64,000 nucleotides of DNA, taken from assembly GCF_006539505.1 (NCBI RefSeq), contig NZ_BJND01000038.1:43415-107414 (forward strand). The letters are read 5' to 3'. Below are positions 26,939 to 35,857 of the stretch, in pieces (position 1 is the first letter of the stretch; every line of letters starts with the position of its first letter). The position numbers and the translations under genes were made by a program. The DNA comes from Streptomyces spinoverrucosus (GTDB taxonomy: Bacteria > Actinomycetota > Actinomycetes > Streptomycetales > Streptomycetaceae). The notes under the pieces were generated by a model. That model saw nothing but the letters and a program-made list of their open reading frames with translations. It ran no database searches and was not told where the DNA came from.

Positions 26939-27457
26939 ATGCCGTCGGGACATATAGAGGTGCAGGTCAGACCGGGAGTCGAGGATGATCTCGCGGCCCT
27001 CACCGACCTCTACAACCACTACGTTCGTGAGACGCCCATCACATTCGACACGGCGATCTTCACTCCGGAAGAGCGCCGCCCTTGGCTGCTCTCCCACCCG
27101 GAAGACGGGCCGTACCGGCTGATGGTTGCCACGGACGCGGACTCACAGGAAATCCTGGGGTACGCCACATCCAGCCCTTATCGCGCGAAGCCCGCCTACT
27201 CCACCTCCGTGGAGGTCACGGTCTACGTCGCCCCGCATGCCGGCGGCCGCGGCGTCGGCACGCTGCTGTACAAGGCGCTCTTCGCGGCCCTGGAGGGCGA
27301 GGACCTGCACCGCGCCTATGCGGGCATCGCGCAGCCGAACGAGGCGTCCACGCGGCTGCACGAGCGCTTCGGCTTCCGGTACGTCGGCACGTACCGCGAG
27401 GTGGGCCGCAAGTTCGGGCGGTACTGGGACGTGGCCTGGTACGAGAAGGAGCTCTGA
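26939..27457 (+). CDS. GNAT N-acetyltransferase, phosphinothricin-acetyltransferase-like
   Basis: 172 residues with GAGGAGG before the ATG. ALTDLYNHYVRETPITFDT and ERRPWLLSH are the start of the PAT/Bar-like subgroup, and GGRGVGTLLYKALFAAL is the acetyl-CoA pyrophosphate loop (Q/RxxGxG/A). NEASTRLHERFGFRYVGTYR and DVAWYEKEL complete the fold. Substrates may be phosphinothricin, methionine sulfoximine or other small amines. It diverges from hrdD and could share stress control, which is untested. Confidence 0.9.
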   Translation: MPSGHIEVQVRPGVEDDLAALTDLYNHYVRETPITFDTAIFTPEERRPWLLSHPEDGPYRLMVATDADSQEILGYATSSPYRAKPAYSTSVEVTVYVAPHAGGRGVGTLLYKALFAALEGEDLHRAYAGIAQPNEASTRLHERFGFRYVGTYREVGRKFGRYWDVAWYEKEL

Positions 27458-27473
27458 CGCGCCGGTGAGGCCG

Positions 27474-28265
27474 TCAGCCGAACTGCACCGACCGCTTCGC
27501 CAGCCCCATCCAGAACCCGTCGATCACGGACCTTTGTTCCCCCAGCTCCCCCACGGCATCCGCCGCGCCCATGGTCACGAACAGCGGTGCGAAGTGCTCG
27601 GTGCGAGGGTGGGCGAGCCGCCCGGCCGGGGAGGTGTGGGTGAAGTCGAGCAGCGCGTCCACCTCACCGGCCTCCAGCACCCGCCGGCCCCAGTCGTCGA
27701 ACTCGGCCGACCAGCTCGGCACTCCCCCGCCGGGATGGCGCAGTGCGGCGAGGTTGTGGGTGAAGAAGCCGGAGCCGACGATGAGCACGCCCTCGTCGCG
27801 CAGGGGGGCGAGCTTCCGGCCGATCTCCATCAGCCGTGCCGGGTCGAGAGTCGGCATGGAGACCTGCAGGACGGGGATGTCGGCCTCGGGGAACATCTCG
27901 ACCAGCGGGACGTACGCGCCGTGGTCCAGGCCCCGCTCCGGGACGTCCTGCACCGGCATGCCCGGCGCCCGCAGCAACTTCCGTACGGACTCTGCCAGTT
28001 CGGGGGCGCCCGGAGCGTCGTAGCGCACCTGGTAGTAATGCTCGGGGAAGCCCCAGAAGTCGTAGACGAGGGGGACGGTCCGGGTGGCGCCGAGGGCGAG
28101 CGGGGCCTCTTCCCAGTGGGCGGAGACGACGAGGACGGCCCGTGGGCGGGGCAGTGCGGCGGACCAGGCGGCGAGCTGACCGGGCCAGATCGGGTCGTCC
28201 GCCAGCGGTGGGGCACCGTGACTGAGGTACAGGGCGGGCATGCGCTCCTGAGCGGCGGCGGACAT
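27474..28265 (-). CDS. LigB/DODA-type extradiol dioxygenase
   Basis: 263 residues of the class III extradiol ring-cleavage (4,5-DOPA dioxygenase, YgiD) family, a non-heme iron or zinc enzyme. MPALYLSHGAPPLADD and VLVVSAHWEE bring the metal-binding histidines, and LIVGSGFFTHNLAAL and EHFAPLFVTMGAA are further conserved blocks. An ATG nine codons in (MPALYL) is another possible start. It is divergent from a MarR gene with 110 bases and an inverted repeat between. In other bacteria MarR repressors (MhqR type) control such dioxygenases in response to quinones; that is the likely logic here. Confidence 0.87.
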   Translation of the reverse strand: MSAAAQERMPALYLSHGAPPLADDPIWPGQLAAWSAALPRPRAVLVVSAHWEEAPLALGATRTVPLVYDFWGFPEHYYQVRYDAPGAPELAESVRKLLRAPGMPVQDVPERGLDHGAYVPLVEMFPEADIPVLQVSMPTLDPARLMEIGRKLAPLRDEGVLIVGSGFFTHNLAALRHPGGGVPSWSAEFDDWGRRVLEAGEVDALLDFTHTSPAGRLAHPRTEHFAPLFVTMGAADAVGELGEQRSVIDGFWMGLAKRSVQFG

Positions 28266-28295
28266 GACGACAGCTCCCTCCGGGAGGACCCAGTT

Positions 28296-28311
28296 GCTTT
28301 AAGTCTAAAGC
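28296..28311. promoter_or_regulatory. Inverted repeat between dioxygenase and MarR genes
   Basis: GCTTTA and TAAAGC flank AGTC. A second AT-rich stretch (AGTTTAAATTTCAA) lies 26 bases on. AT-rich dyads stand out in this GC-rich DNA and fit MarR binding. Confidence 0.5.
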
Positions 28312-28375
28312 TCTCCCGTCGACCTTAAGGGCTGTTAGTTTAAATTTCAAGGAGAGGTCTCGTACAGTGGAGCCC

Positions 28376-28903
28376 ATGAACACGGCATCCGCATCCGCAC
28401 CCGCGTCCGCACCCGTCGACGAGCCGAACTGGCTCACCGACGAGGAGCAGCGCGTCTGGCGCTCCTACATCGAGGCCGCCACGCTCCTGGAGGACCATCT
28501 CGACCGCCAGCTCCAGCGTGACGCGGGCATGCCGCACGTCTACTACGGCCTGCTCGTCAAGCTCGCCGAGTCCCCGCGCCGCCGGCTGCGGATGACCGAG
28601 CTGGCGATGCACGCGAAGATCACCCGCTCCCGCCTCTCCCACGCCGTCGCCCGACTGGAGAAGAACGGCTGGGTCCGCCGCGAGGACTGCCCCTCCGACA
28701 AGCGGGGCCAGTTCGCGGTGCTCACGGACCAGGGCCTTGAGGTGCTGAAGCAGTCGGCGCCCGGCCATGTGGCCGCCGTACGGCAGGCCGTGTTCGACCG
28801 GCTCACCCCGCAGCAGCAGAAGTCCCTCGGCGAGATCATGCGGATCGTCGCCGAGGGACTTCAGCCCAGCGAGGCCGGGGCGGACCTGCCCTGGCTTCGC
28901 TGA
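28376..28903 (+). CDS. MarR-family regulator
   Basis: 175 residues. EEQRVWRSYIEAATLLEDHLDRQL leads into a winged helix: LRMTELAMHAKITRSRLSHAVARLEKNGWVRRE (helix segments LRMTELAMHAKI and SRLSHAVARLEKNG), with wing CPSDKRGQFAVLTDQG. The GTG at 28367 is an alternative start with AAGGAG 12 bases upstream. A short Ala/Ser/Pro run opens the protein. Probably represses itself and the divergent dioxygenase. Confidence 0.88.
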   Translation: MNTASASAPASAPVDEPNWLTDEEQRVWRSYIEAATLLEDHLDRQLQRDAGMPHVYYGLLVKLAESPRRRLRMTELAMHAKITRSRLSHAVARLEKNGWVRREDCPSDKRGQFAVLTDQGLEVLKQSAPGHVAAVRQAVFDRLTPQQQKSLGEIMRIVAEGLQPSEAGADLPWLR

Positions 28904-28987
28904 GGCCGTGCGGATGCCCGAAGGAGTACGCCGGGACTACTTCCCGACTGCTCGCAGGAGTACGCCTGGACAGGCGCCGTCAGCGGG

Positions 28988-30517
28988 TCAGTGCGCGACC
29001 ACCGGCACCGGCACCTCGTCCTCGGCGCCCTCGCCCGCACCGGTCGCCGCGCCCATGTTCGGGCGGCCGGCGTTGACGAAGGTCAGGGCGATCACCGCGG
29101 CGACGACCAGGATGCCGACGGCGAACCAGATGGCGCTGGTGTAGCCCTGCACCAAGCCCTCCAGCTGGACGAGCTGCTGCTGCGAGGGGGAGGTCGCCGA
29201 GCCGATGTGGTCGGTGATGTACGACGTGGTCGCCGAGGCGGCGATGGTGTTCAGCAGGGCCGTGCCGATCGCGCCGCCCACCTGCTGCGAGGTGTTGACC
29301 ATCGCGGAGGCGACACCGGCGTCGCGCGGCTCGACGCCCTGCGTGGACAGGGACATCGCCGGCATGAACGCCGTACCCATGCCGAGGCCCAGCAGCAGCA
29401 TCGCCGGCAGCAGCAGAGCGGCGTACGAGGAGCCGATCTCCAGCTGGGTCAGCAGCAGCATGCCGACCGCGGCGACCAGGAAGCCGGGGCCCATCAGCAG
29501 GCGCGGGGCGACCCGGGTCATCAGGCGGGTGCCGATCTGGGTGGAGCCGGTGATCATGCCCGCGATCATCGGCAGGAAGGCGAAGCCGGTCTTGACCGGC
29601 GTGTAGCCCTTCACGACCTGGAGGTAGTAGGTCAGGAAGAGGAACAGGCCGAACATCGCGATGATCGCGAGGCCGAGCGAGAGGTAGACGCCACCGCGGT
29701 TGCGCTCGGTGAGCACGCGCAGCGGCAGCAGCGGGGCCTTGACCCGCGCCTCGACGAACACGAACGCGGCGAGCAGCACGGCCGACGCGACGAACATGGT
29801 GACGGTCACGGAGTCGCTCCAGCCGTCGGACTCGGCGCGGGTGAAGCCGTAGACCAGCGCGACCAGGCCGAGGGTGGACAGCAGGACGCCGGGGATGTCG
29901 AGTGGGTTGCGGTTGCGGCCGCCCTCCGGCTCACGGATGACGAACCAGGCACCGGCCGCGGCGATGATCGCGAACGGGATGTTGACGAAGAACGTCCAGC
30001 GCCAGTCCAGGTACTCGGTGAGGAACCCGCCGAGGATCAGACCCACGGCACCGCCACCACCGGCGATGGCGCCGTAGATGCCGAACGCCTTGGCGCGCTC
30101 CTTGGCGTCGGTGAACATCACCGCGAGCAGGGAGAGCGCGGCGGGCGCGAGGAGGGCGCCGAAGACGCCCTGGAGGGCGCGGGAGCCGAACATCATCGCC
30201 TCGTTGGTGGCGGCGCCGCCCAGTGCGGAGGCGGCGGCGAACCCGGCCAGGCCGAGGACGAAGGTGCGCTTGCGGCCCCACAGGTCGGCTATTCGGCCGC
30301 CGAACAGCAGCAGACCGCCGAAGGCGAGGGCGTAGGCCGTGACGACCCACTGCCGGTTGCCGTCGGAGATGCCCAGGTCCTGCTGGGCGGAGGGCAGCGC
30401 GATGTTCACGATGGTGGCGTCGAGGACGACCATCAGCTGGGCGAGCGCGATGAAGACCAGCGCTTTCCAGCGGTTGGCGTCGGGGACGCCGGGAGCCTTG
30501 ACGGCTGTTTCAGACAT
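28988..30517 (-). CDS. MFS transporter, DHA2 (EmrB/QacA) drug efflux type
   Basis: 509 residues from the ATG at 30517, about 14 membrane segments. Motifs are VLDATIVNIALPSAQQDL (helix 1), GGRIADLWGRKRTFVLG (motif A) and GPGFLVAAVGMLLLTQ. The TetR gene lies immediately upstream on the same strand, and an unusual tandem repeat (30552-30626) fills the space between. From memory, S. coelicolor has the same efflux/TetR pair (SCO3206/3207) near its calcium-dependent antibiotic cluster. Role in self-resistance or multidrug efflux is inferred. Confidence 0.9.
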   Translation of the reverse strand: MSETAVKAPGVPDANRWKALVFIALAQLMVVLDATIVNIALPSAQQDLGISDGNRQWVVTAYALAFGGLLLFGGRIADLWGRKRTFVLGLAGFAAASALGGAATNEAMMFGSRALQGVFGALLAPAALSLLAVMFTDAKERAKAFGIYGAIAGGGGAVGLILGGFLTEYLDWRWTFFVNIPFAIIAAAGAWFVIREPEGGRNRNPLDIPGVLLSTLGLVALVYGFTRAESDGWSDSVTVTMFVASAVLLAAFVFVEARVKAPLLPLRVLTERNRGGVYLSLGLAIIAMFGLFLFLTYYLQVVKGYTPVKTGFAFLPMIAGMITGSTQIGTRLMTRVAPRLLMGPGFLVAAVGMLLLTQLEIGSSYAALLLPAMLLLGLGMGTAFMPAMSLSTQGVEPRDAGVASAMVNTSQQVGGAIGTALLNTIAASATTSYITDHIGSATSPSQQQLVQLEGLVQGYTSAIWFAVGILVVAAVIALTFVNAGRPNMGAATGAGEGAEDEVPVPVVAH

Positions 30518-30551
30518 GGGGGTACCCACTTCGGGACTTCGGGACGGAAAA

Positions 30552-30626
30552 GTGACGGTGAGTGACGTAAGTGGCGATATGTGACGGTCAGTGACGTACG
30601 TGGCGATAGGTGACGGTAAGTGACGG
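30552..30626 (-). repeat. 29-bp tandem repeat (2.6 copies) upstream of the efflux gene
   Basis: Units at 30552-30580 and 30581-30609 differ at three positions; a partial third runs to 30626. Each contains GTGACGGT and AGTGACGTA words, themselves a half-unit repeat. The array sits 35 bases before the transporter start, where promoter and operator should be. Confidence 0.85.
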
Positions 30627-30656
30627 AAAGCTGGTGAGGTGAAGGTCAGTCGGCGG

Positions 30657-31301
30657 TCAGGCCCGGCGCAGGTCCTCCAGGGTCACCGCCGTGCCCGGCA
30701 GGTCGGAGCGGGCCGGGACCCGCAGACCGTCCAGGAACAGCTGCAGATGCCGGTGCACGAAGCGGTCGACGCTGAGGCACGCGGCACCCGCGGGCGGCCG
30801 GCTGAGCTGAGCGACGACGATCATCAGATCGCCGACCCCCACGTCGGCGCGGAGCTGCCCGGCCGCCTTGGCCCGCGCCATGACCATCTCGACCAGCTGC
30901 TCGACCCGGTGGCGTGCGGCCTCCAGGTCGGGGTGGTGCTCGTCGAAGGTGCTGGAGATCATCGGGCACAGCGCGCTGATCCGCTCGTCGGCGGAGGCGT
31001 GCACAAAGCGCTCCAGCGCCGCGAAGGCGTCGCCGTGCTCCGCGAGCGCCTGCTCGGCGGCCAGGGCCGTACGGTCCATGACCGAGCAGACGACCTCGCG
31101 GACCAGGGCGTCGCGGTCCGGGAAGTTGCGGTACACCGTGGCGTTGCCCACGCCGGCCCGGCGGGCGATCTCGTCGAGCGGCACGTCGGGACCGTGCTCG
31201 ACGAACATCTCCCGGGCGGCGGTGACGATCCGCTCCCGGTTGCGCAGGGCGTCGGCGCGCGGCCGGGTCGCTTTGCGCTGCATGGGGGTGGCGGTCTGCA
31301 C
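30657..31301 (-). CDS. TetR-family regulator of the adjacent efflux gene
   Basis: 214 residues from GTG at 31301, with AGGAG six bases upstream. NRERIVTAAREMFVEHG, then DEIARRAGVGNATVYRNFPDR is a classic TetR HTH. The ligand domain is of the SACE_7040/KstR-like type by the VRALFAL-poor helices, but I cannot assign an effector. Two 21-bp operators in inverted orientation lie 31 and 69 bases upstream, so autorepression is likely, together with the downstream transporter. Confidence 0.9.
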   Translation of the reverse strand: MQTATPMQRKATRPRADALRNRERIVTAAREMFVEHGPDVPLDEIARRAGVGNATVYRNFPDRDALVREVVCSVMDRTALAAEQALAEHGDAFAALERFVHASADERISALCPMISSTFDEHHPDLEAARHRVEQLVEMVMARAKAAGQLRADVGVGDLMIVVAQLSRPPAGAACLSVDRFVHRHLQLFLDGLRVPARSDLPGTAVTLEDLRRA

Positions 31302-31331
31302 GGCGTACTCCTGGGTCGTCAGTGGGGCGAT

Positions 31332-31352
31332 CCGGGGAGTGATCCCCCGTTT
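31332..31352. promoter_or_regulatory. TetR operator copy 1
   Basis: CCGGGGAGTGATCCCCCGTTT, a dyad around GGGGA and CCCC. It is the inverted copy of the site at 31370-31390, agreeing at 19 of 21 positions. Confidence 0.75.
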
Positions 31353-31369
31353 CGCTCGTACGCCGGGTT

Positions 31370-31390
31370 AAACGGGGAATCGCTCCCCGG
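31370..31390. promoter_or_regulatory. TetR operator copy 2
   Basis: AAACGGGGAATCGCTCCCCG plus one G, containing GGGGA-5-TCCCC. Seventeen bases separate it from copy 1, so the centres are 38 bp apart on facing sites. Confidence 0.75.
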
Positions 31391-31593
31391 TTATTTCCCA
31401 TCCCCCGAAAGACGCACTGTGACCCCTGTCACAGCGCTCCCGCGCCTCCGGTCGCACCCCCGCTGACCGGCGCTTACTCAGCGAAAACCCACGATCGGTC
31501 TGCTCCAGCGCGCGCCCGCGCCGCACCCGGCACAGGGTGAATCAAAAGGGTGCAGCCGGAGACCGGTGGCTGCCTGGAGCGAAAGGTCCATGC

Positions 31594-32877
31594 ATGCAGC
31601 CGTCCCGCCGTCGGATACGCCCGCGCCGAGCGGCCGCGCTCGGCGCCGTAACCGCTGTGACCTTTGTGGTGAGCACCTCGGCCGGGACGGGCCACCATAC
31701 AGTGGGCTCGGCGACGGCGGGAGCGCGGCCGCTCGGCGCCCTGTCCCGTTCCTCCGCCCACGGCCCCTGCCTGATCAGCGGCAGGGCCGAGGTCCAGATG
31801 TCGGAGGGCATCCCGACCCCCGGCGGCTACGCCCGCTCCACCGGCACCGTCCGCGCCCTCACCCTGATGATCGACTTCTCGGACGCGCCCGGAAAGGGCC
31901 GCGCGCTGGACCGGTTCAACGAGTTCTTCCCGCAGACCAGGGAGTGGTTCCGCACCAGTTCGTACGGCCGCCTGGACTACCGTCCGGAAACCCCGATCGC
32001 CGACTGGCTGCGGATGCCGAAGTCGTTCCAGGCGTACGGCATAGAACGCGGCGCCCCCTTCGACCCCGGCTACCGGCGGCTGGTGCAGGACATCGTGGCC
32101 GAGGCCGATCCCAAGGTCGACTTCCGCGAGTACGACCTGCTGAACGTGCTGGTGACGCCGAACGCGGGCCCCTCGGCGCTGGACACGGTCCTCTCGGTGA
32201 CCTTCGCGGGCAACAACGAGGCGCCCATGGCGGACGGCGTGTCCGTCGCCAACGCCTCCTTCGTCTACTCCCGCCAGGACGACGGCTCCGGCTCCTACGA
32301 AAAGACCGGCTACCGCGTCCTGCCGCACGAGAACGGCCATGTCTTCGGCCTGCCCGACCTCTACACCCAGGAGGGCGGGGCCGCGGTCGGGCACTGGGAC
32401 ATCATGAGCGAGGACTGGGGCGCCAACAACGACCTCCTCGGCTGGCACAAGTGGAAACTGGGCTGGCTGGACACGACCCAGGTGACCTGCGCGTCCGCTC
32501 CCGGCACGACCGAGCACACCCTCACCCCGCTGGCCCGCCCGGGCGGCCCCAAGCTCATCTTCATACCCCTCGACCGGCACACCGGATACGCCGTGGAGCT
32601 GCGCACCCGCGACGGCAACGACGAGACGGTGTGCCGGCCGGGCGTACTGATCTACAAGGTCGACGCCGATGTGGACACCGGCCACGGCCCGGTGACGGTG
32701 TACGACTCGCGCCGCGACAGCGGCGGCTGCACCCGCAGCCCGAACGTCCACGCCGAACTCTCGGACGCCACGTTCACTCCCGGGGAGTCCTTCGAGGACC
32801 GGGGGCGGGGGGTGCGGGTCGTGGTGGCGGGGGCGGATCTGGAGGGGAACCATGTGGTGCGGGTGACGCGGCGGTAG
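31594..32877 (+). CDS. Secreted M6-family metalloprotease
   Basis: 427 residues from the ATG at 31594; the frame opens at 31537. The N-terminus is Arg-rich (RRRIRPRRAAALG) followed by a hydrophobic stretch, so Sec or possibly Tat export. LTLMIDFSD and FNEFFPQTREWFRTSSYGRL belong to the M6/immune-inhibitor-A-like domain. HENGHVFGLPDLY is the zinc site (HExxHxxGxxD), with the catalytic Glu after the first His. WDIMSEDWG follows as the Met-turn region. The C-terminal third is a beta domain. Relatives degrade host or environmental proteins; the target is unknown. Confidence 0.87.
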   Translation: MQPSRRRIRPRRAAALGAVTAVTFVVSTSAGTGHHTVGSATAGARPLGALSRSSAHGPCLISGRAEVQMSEGIPTPGGYARSTGTVRALTLMIDFSDAPGKGRALDRFNEFFPQTREWFRTSSYGRLDYRPETPIADWLRMPKSFQAYGIERGAPFDPGYRRLVQDIVAEADPKVDFREYDLLNVLVTPNAGPSALDTVLSVTFAGNNEAPMADGVSVANASFVYSRQDDGSGSYEKTGYRVLPHENGHVFGLPDLYTQEGGAAVGHWDIMSEDWGANNDLLGWHKWKLGWLDTTQVTCASAPGTTEHTLTPLARPGGPKLIFIPLDRHTGYAVELRTRDGNDETVCRPGVLIYKVDADVDTGHGPVTVYDSRRDSGGCTRSPNVHAELSDATFTPGESFEDRGRGVRVVVAGADLEGNHVVRVTRR

Positions 32878-32950
32878 GGGGTGGGGGTGCTCGTCGGGTG
32901 GGGTGGCGGTGGTGACCAGGGAGTGGCGGGGGTGCCGGGGCGGGCCCTGT

Positions 32951-33010
32951 CGTTCCGGCGAGGAGTCGGAGCGGTTCCGCCGTTCCGGCGAGGAGTCGAA
33001 GCGGTTCCGC
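32951..33010 (+). repeat. 30-bp tandem duplication upstream of the double IclR gene
   Basis: CGTTCCGGCGAGGAGTCGGA and ten further bases (32951-32980) are repeated at 32981-33010 with one difference. It lies about 100 bases before the IclR start. Confidence 0.8.
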
Positions 33011-33108
33011 GCGAACATCGACGTGGCGGTGGTGACCGGGCAGGCCGGACACGATCCGGGGATCCGCCATTACCGTAGGCCTGCCGCGATCGCCGTACCG
33101 GAGAGAAG

Positions 33109-34782
33109 ATGCCCGCCAACCCCACGCTGAAGGAGGCCGCCGCCCCCGCCGTGCCGGACGAGGCGGTCACGCCGTTGATCCGCGGGATCGCCGTGCTGCG
33201 GCAGCTGACGGAGGCGGGCGGCATCCTCAGCCTGAGCGCGCTGGAACGCGCCACCGGCCTCGCCCGTTCCACGGTCGACCGGATCACCTCCACCCTCTCC
33301 CACATGGGGTACGTCCGCCTGGACGGCCGGGACGCGGTCCTCGCCCCCCGCCTGATGGAACTCGGCAACGCCTATCTGGCCGCCCTGCGCCTGCCCGCCC
33401 TGCTGGACGCCCGCGCGGACGCCCTCGCCGACGAACTGGACGAGTCGGTGTCCCTCGCGGTCGCCGACGGCGACGGCATCCGCTTCATCCACCAGGCGAC
33501 CCGCCGCCGCGCGATGTCCCTCAGCTTCCGCATCGGCGACCTGCTGCCCGCCGAACGCACCGCACCGGGCCCGCTGTTCGCGACGGAATGGACGGCACAG
33601 GACTGGAAGCGCTGGCGAGCACGCCGGGCGGCGAACCCGGAGAACCGCGACTTCCCGGCCGTACCCCCAGCCGAACACCCTTTGCCCCCCGAGGACTTCA
33701 CGCGCCGCACGAACCAGGCCCGGCAGGACGGATGGGCTCTGGACGACCAGTTGATCGAGCCCGGGCTCGTCGCGGTGGCGGTTCCGGTACGGGATCCCCG
33801 TACCGGCCGGATCGCGTGCGCGGTGAGCGTGGTCAGCCACACCAGCCGGCACACCGCGGCCGGCCTGCGCGACACACTGCTGCCCCGGTTGCGCGCGGCG
33901 GTGGCGGCGATGGAGGAGGACCTGCGCACGGCGCCCCGCCCGGAACCCACCCCGGCCCCGTCCGGGCTGGCGACCTGGACGGGCGCGTCGAAGCAGGAGC
34001 TGGGCCGGGAGTTCGTGGAGTCGCTGGCCCGCGGGCTGACCGTACTGACCGCCTTCGGCGAGGGCCGGGCCGAGCTCACCCTGACGGAGGTCGCGAAGGC
34101 GACGGGCCTGGCCCGGGCGACGGCCCGCCGGGCCCTGATCACCTACGAGCACCTGGGCCTGGTCGCCCAGTCCCGCCCCGGCACGTTCACCCTCACCCCC
34201 CAGGTCCTCTCCCTCGGCTACCCGCCCCTGTCCCGCACCTCCCTCCCCCACATCGCCGCCCCGCACCTTGCGGCGCTGGCCGAACGCATCCACGAGTCGA
34301 CGTCCCTGGCCGTACTGACGGCGGCCGGGGACGAGATCCAGTACACGGCGCGGGTGGCGACGGCCCGGGTGATGAGCGTGAACATCACCGTGGGCACCCG
34401 CCTGCCCGCATACGCCACGTCCATGGGCCGCGTCCTCCTGGCCGACCTCCCACCCGCCGCCCGCACGCTCGGCCCCCTACGCCGGCTCACGCCTCGCACG
34501 ATCACCGACCCGCGCACCCTGACCCGCACCTTGGACGAGGTCCGGCACCAGGGCTACGCCCTGGTCGACGAGGAACTGGAGGAGGGCCTGCGCTCCGTCG
34601 CGGTCCCGGTACGCGACCGCACGGGCCGCGCGGTGGCGGCCCTGAACACGGCGATGCACGCTTCCCGACACACCCTCAAGCAATGCGTCGACGACCTGAT
34701 CCCGGCCCTCCGCAAAACGGCCGACGCGATCGAGACGGACCTACACGTATCGAGCCGCTTCACTCGGGTCCCCCTGACCTAG
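33109..34782 (+). CDS. Double-length IclR-family regulator (two HTH-IclR units)
   Basis: 557 residues, about twice the usual IclR size. Unit 1 has HTH LSLSALERATGLARSTVDRI (about residues 40-60) and an effector domain ending in VAVPVRDPRTGRIACAVSV. Unit 2 begins about residue 303 (FVESLARGLTVLTAFGEG) with HTH LTLTEVAKATGLARATARRA and an effector domain ending VAVPVRDRTGRAVAALNTA. Unit 2 resembles the PcaR/PcaU group that controls aromatic catabolism. No catabolic operon lies next to it; the GH62 cluster starts 1 kb downstream. Tandem HTHs suggest binding of long or bipartite operators. Confidence 0.87.
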   Translation: MPANPTLKEAAAPAVPDEAVTPLIRGIAVLRQLTEAGGILSLSALERATGLARSTVDRITSTLSHMGYVRLDGRDAVLAPRLMELGNAYLAALRLPALLDARADALADELDESVSLAVADGDGIRFIHQATRRRAMSLSFRIGDLLPAERTAPGPLFATEWTAQDWKRWRARRAANPENRDFPAVPPAEHPLPPEDFTRRTNQARQDGWALDDQLIEPGLVAVAVPVRDPRTGRIACAVSVVSHTSRHTAAGLRDTLLPRLRAAVAAMEEDLRTAPRPEPTPAPSGLATWTGASKQELGREFVESLARGLTVLTAFGEGRAELTLTEVAKATGLARATARRALITYEHLGLVAQSRPGTFTLTPQVLSLGYPPLSRTSLPHIAAPHLAALAERIHESTSLAVLTAAGDEIQYTARVATARVMSVNITVGTRLPAYATSMGRVLLADLPPAARTLGPLRRLTPRTITDPRTLTRTLDEVRHQGYALVDEELEEGLRSVAVPVRDRTGRAVAALNTAMHASRHTLKQCVDDLIPALRKTADAIETDLHVSSRFTRVPLT

Positions 34783-35695
34783 CCGCTGCCCGTCCGGGCA
34801 CATCCGCGCCCTCCAACGACACGGCCACTGACCTCGTGTGGACGATGGGCAGCAAGGTGATGAGATTCGCCTTTACCCGCACGATTCCTGGGAGCGGGAC
34901 GCCGACGAGGTCACAGCCCGCGCCCAGGCACCCACCGGCCTGCGCGGAAACGGACAGTCTGCTGGTCGTGCGCCCCAGCGCACGGCCCGCCCGCTCCGGG
35001 CAGAGCCGGATCCAGCTGCTCACCCCGGTCAGCGTGCTCGGCTTCGCCCCTCGACACGGCTCTGTGGGTGGGACCGCCCGCCGCACGCCCAGGAGCGCAA
35101 GTCGTCATTCCGGCTACAGAGCGTGGCCTCGGTCGAAACCGTCCGCATCCTGCTGTATGCCCGGCCAGCGCCGTCGCCGAGCGCGACCTGCGGCCCCTCG
35201 TGGACCACCTGCGCCGCCGCACCACGAGCCCCGCACAGGAGGTGCCCGGTGGTCAGGCACCGCAGGCCGAGCGACAACGCGCCGAGCCCCTCAGCGTCTC
35301 GCTGTCCACCGCAATGACCTGCCGGCTTGCGGGCGAGGCCGACGATCTCGCCGCAGTGCTGGTGGCGGCATGGTGCCGGTCGGCGAGGCAAGCACCCACC
35401 GCCGGGGCGTCGCCGTCAACGCCCTGACGGCCCTCCCGAGGCCCTCGCACCCCACTCGGTGAGTTCGCCGATGCTCCTTGCGCCGGAAAACGACCGCTGG
35501 TCGGGCACGGAGTCACAACAGGGACGCAGGTCAGCAGCCCGGCCAGGGACAAGCGGACCCGGCTTCCAGCCCGGTGCCTGCTCCGTGCCCGCACTGCTAC
35601 CCGCGCCTCACGCCAAGGAGCCGCGCAACCACGGAACTTGAAGCCGCCTGGTTTCAGCATGCCAACGTTTCGGGTCGCGAATTGTGCGAGAGGTA
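34783..35695. other. 0.9 kb without a convincing gene
   Basis: Several frames are open but none keeps a protein-like composition with a start and ribosome site. One plus-strand stretch near 35260-35380 (LSVSLSTAMTCRLAGEADDL) reads like real coding sequence, so this may be a decayed gene. No repeats or RNA were recognised. Confidence 0.5.
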
Positions 35696-35748
35696 TTGAC
35701 GCTGATAACCGGTTCTCTCATCATCCAGTTGCTCGACACTTCGACCCT

Positions 35749-35766
35749 TGTTCGACATAGCGAACA
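35749..35766. promoter_or_regulatory. 18-bp palindromic operator candidate upstream of GH62
   Basis: TGTTCG and CGAACA flank ACATAG, perfect 6-bp arms. A TTGACG hexamer lies at 35696-35701. The palindrome is 91 bases before the GH62 start. Arms of this kind suit IclR or LacI dimers. Confidence 0.5.
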
Positions 35767-35857
35767 TTCAGTGCCGCACCACCGCACCACCCCGCCATCC
35801 GGACAGCCTCTGACGGGGCAAACCGGAGCCGCTTGCTCAAGGATGACGAGGTCCCGC

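Noticed and set aside
30552..30626. Possible CRISPR array
   Set aside because: Units are directly adjacent without unique spacers, only 2.6 copies, and no cas genes are present.
34838..35641. Several open frames of 70-160 codons between the IclR and GH62 genes
   Set aside because: No start with ribosome site, inconsistent composition, no recognisable family; reported as a gap with possible decayed coding sequence.
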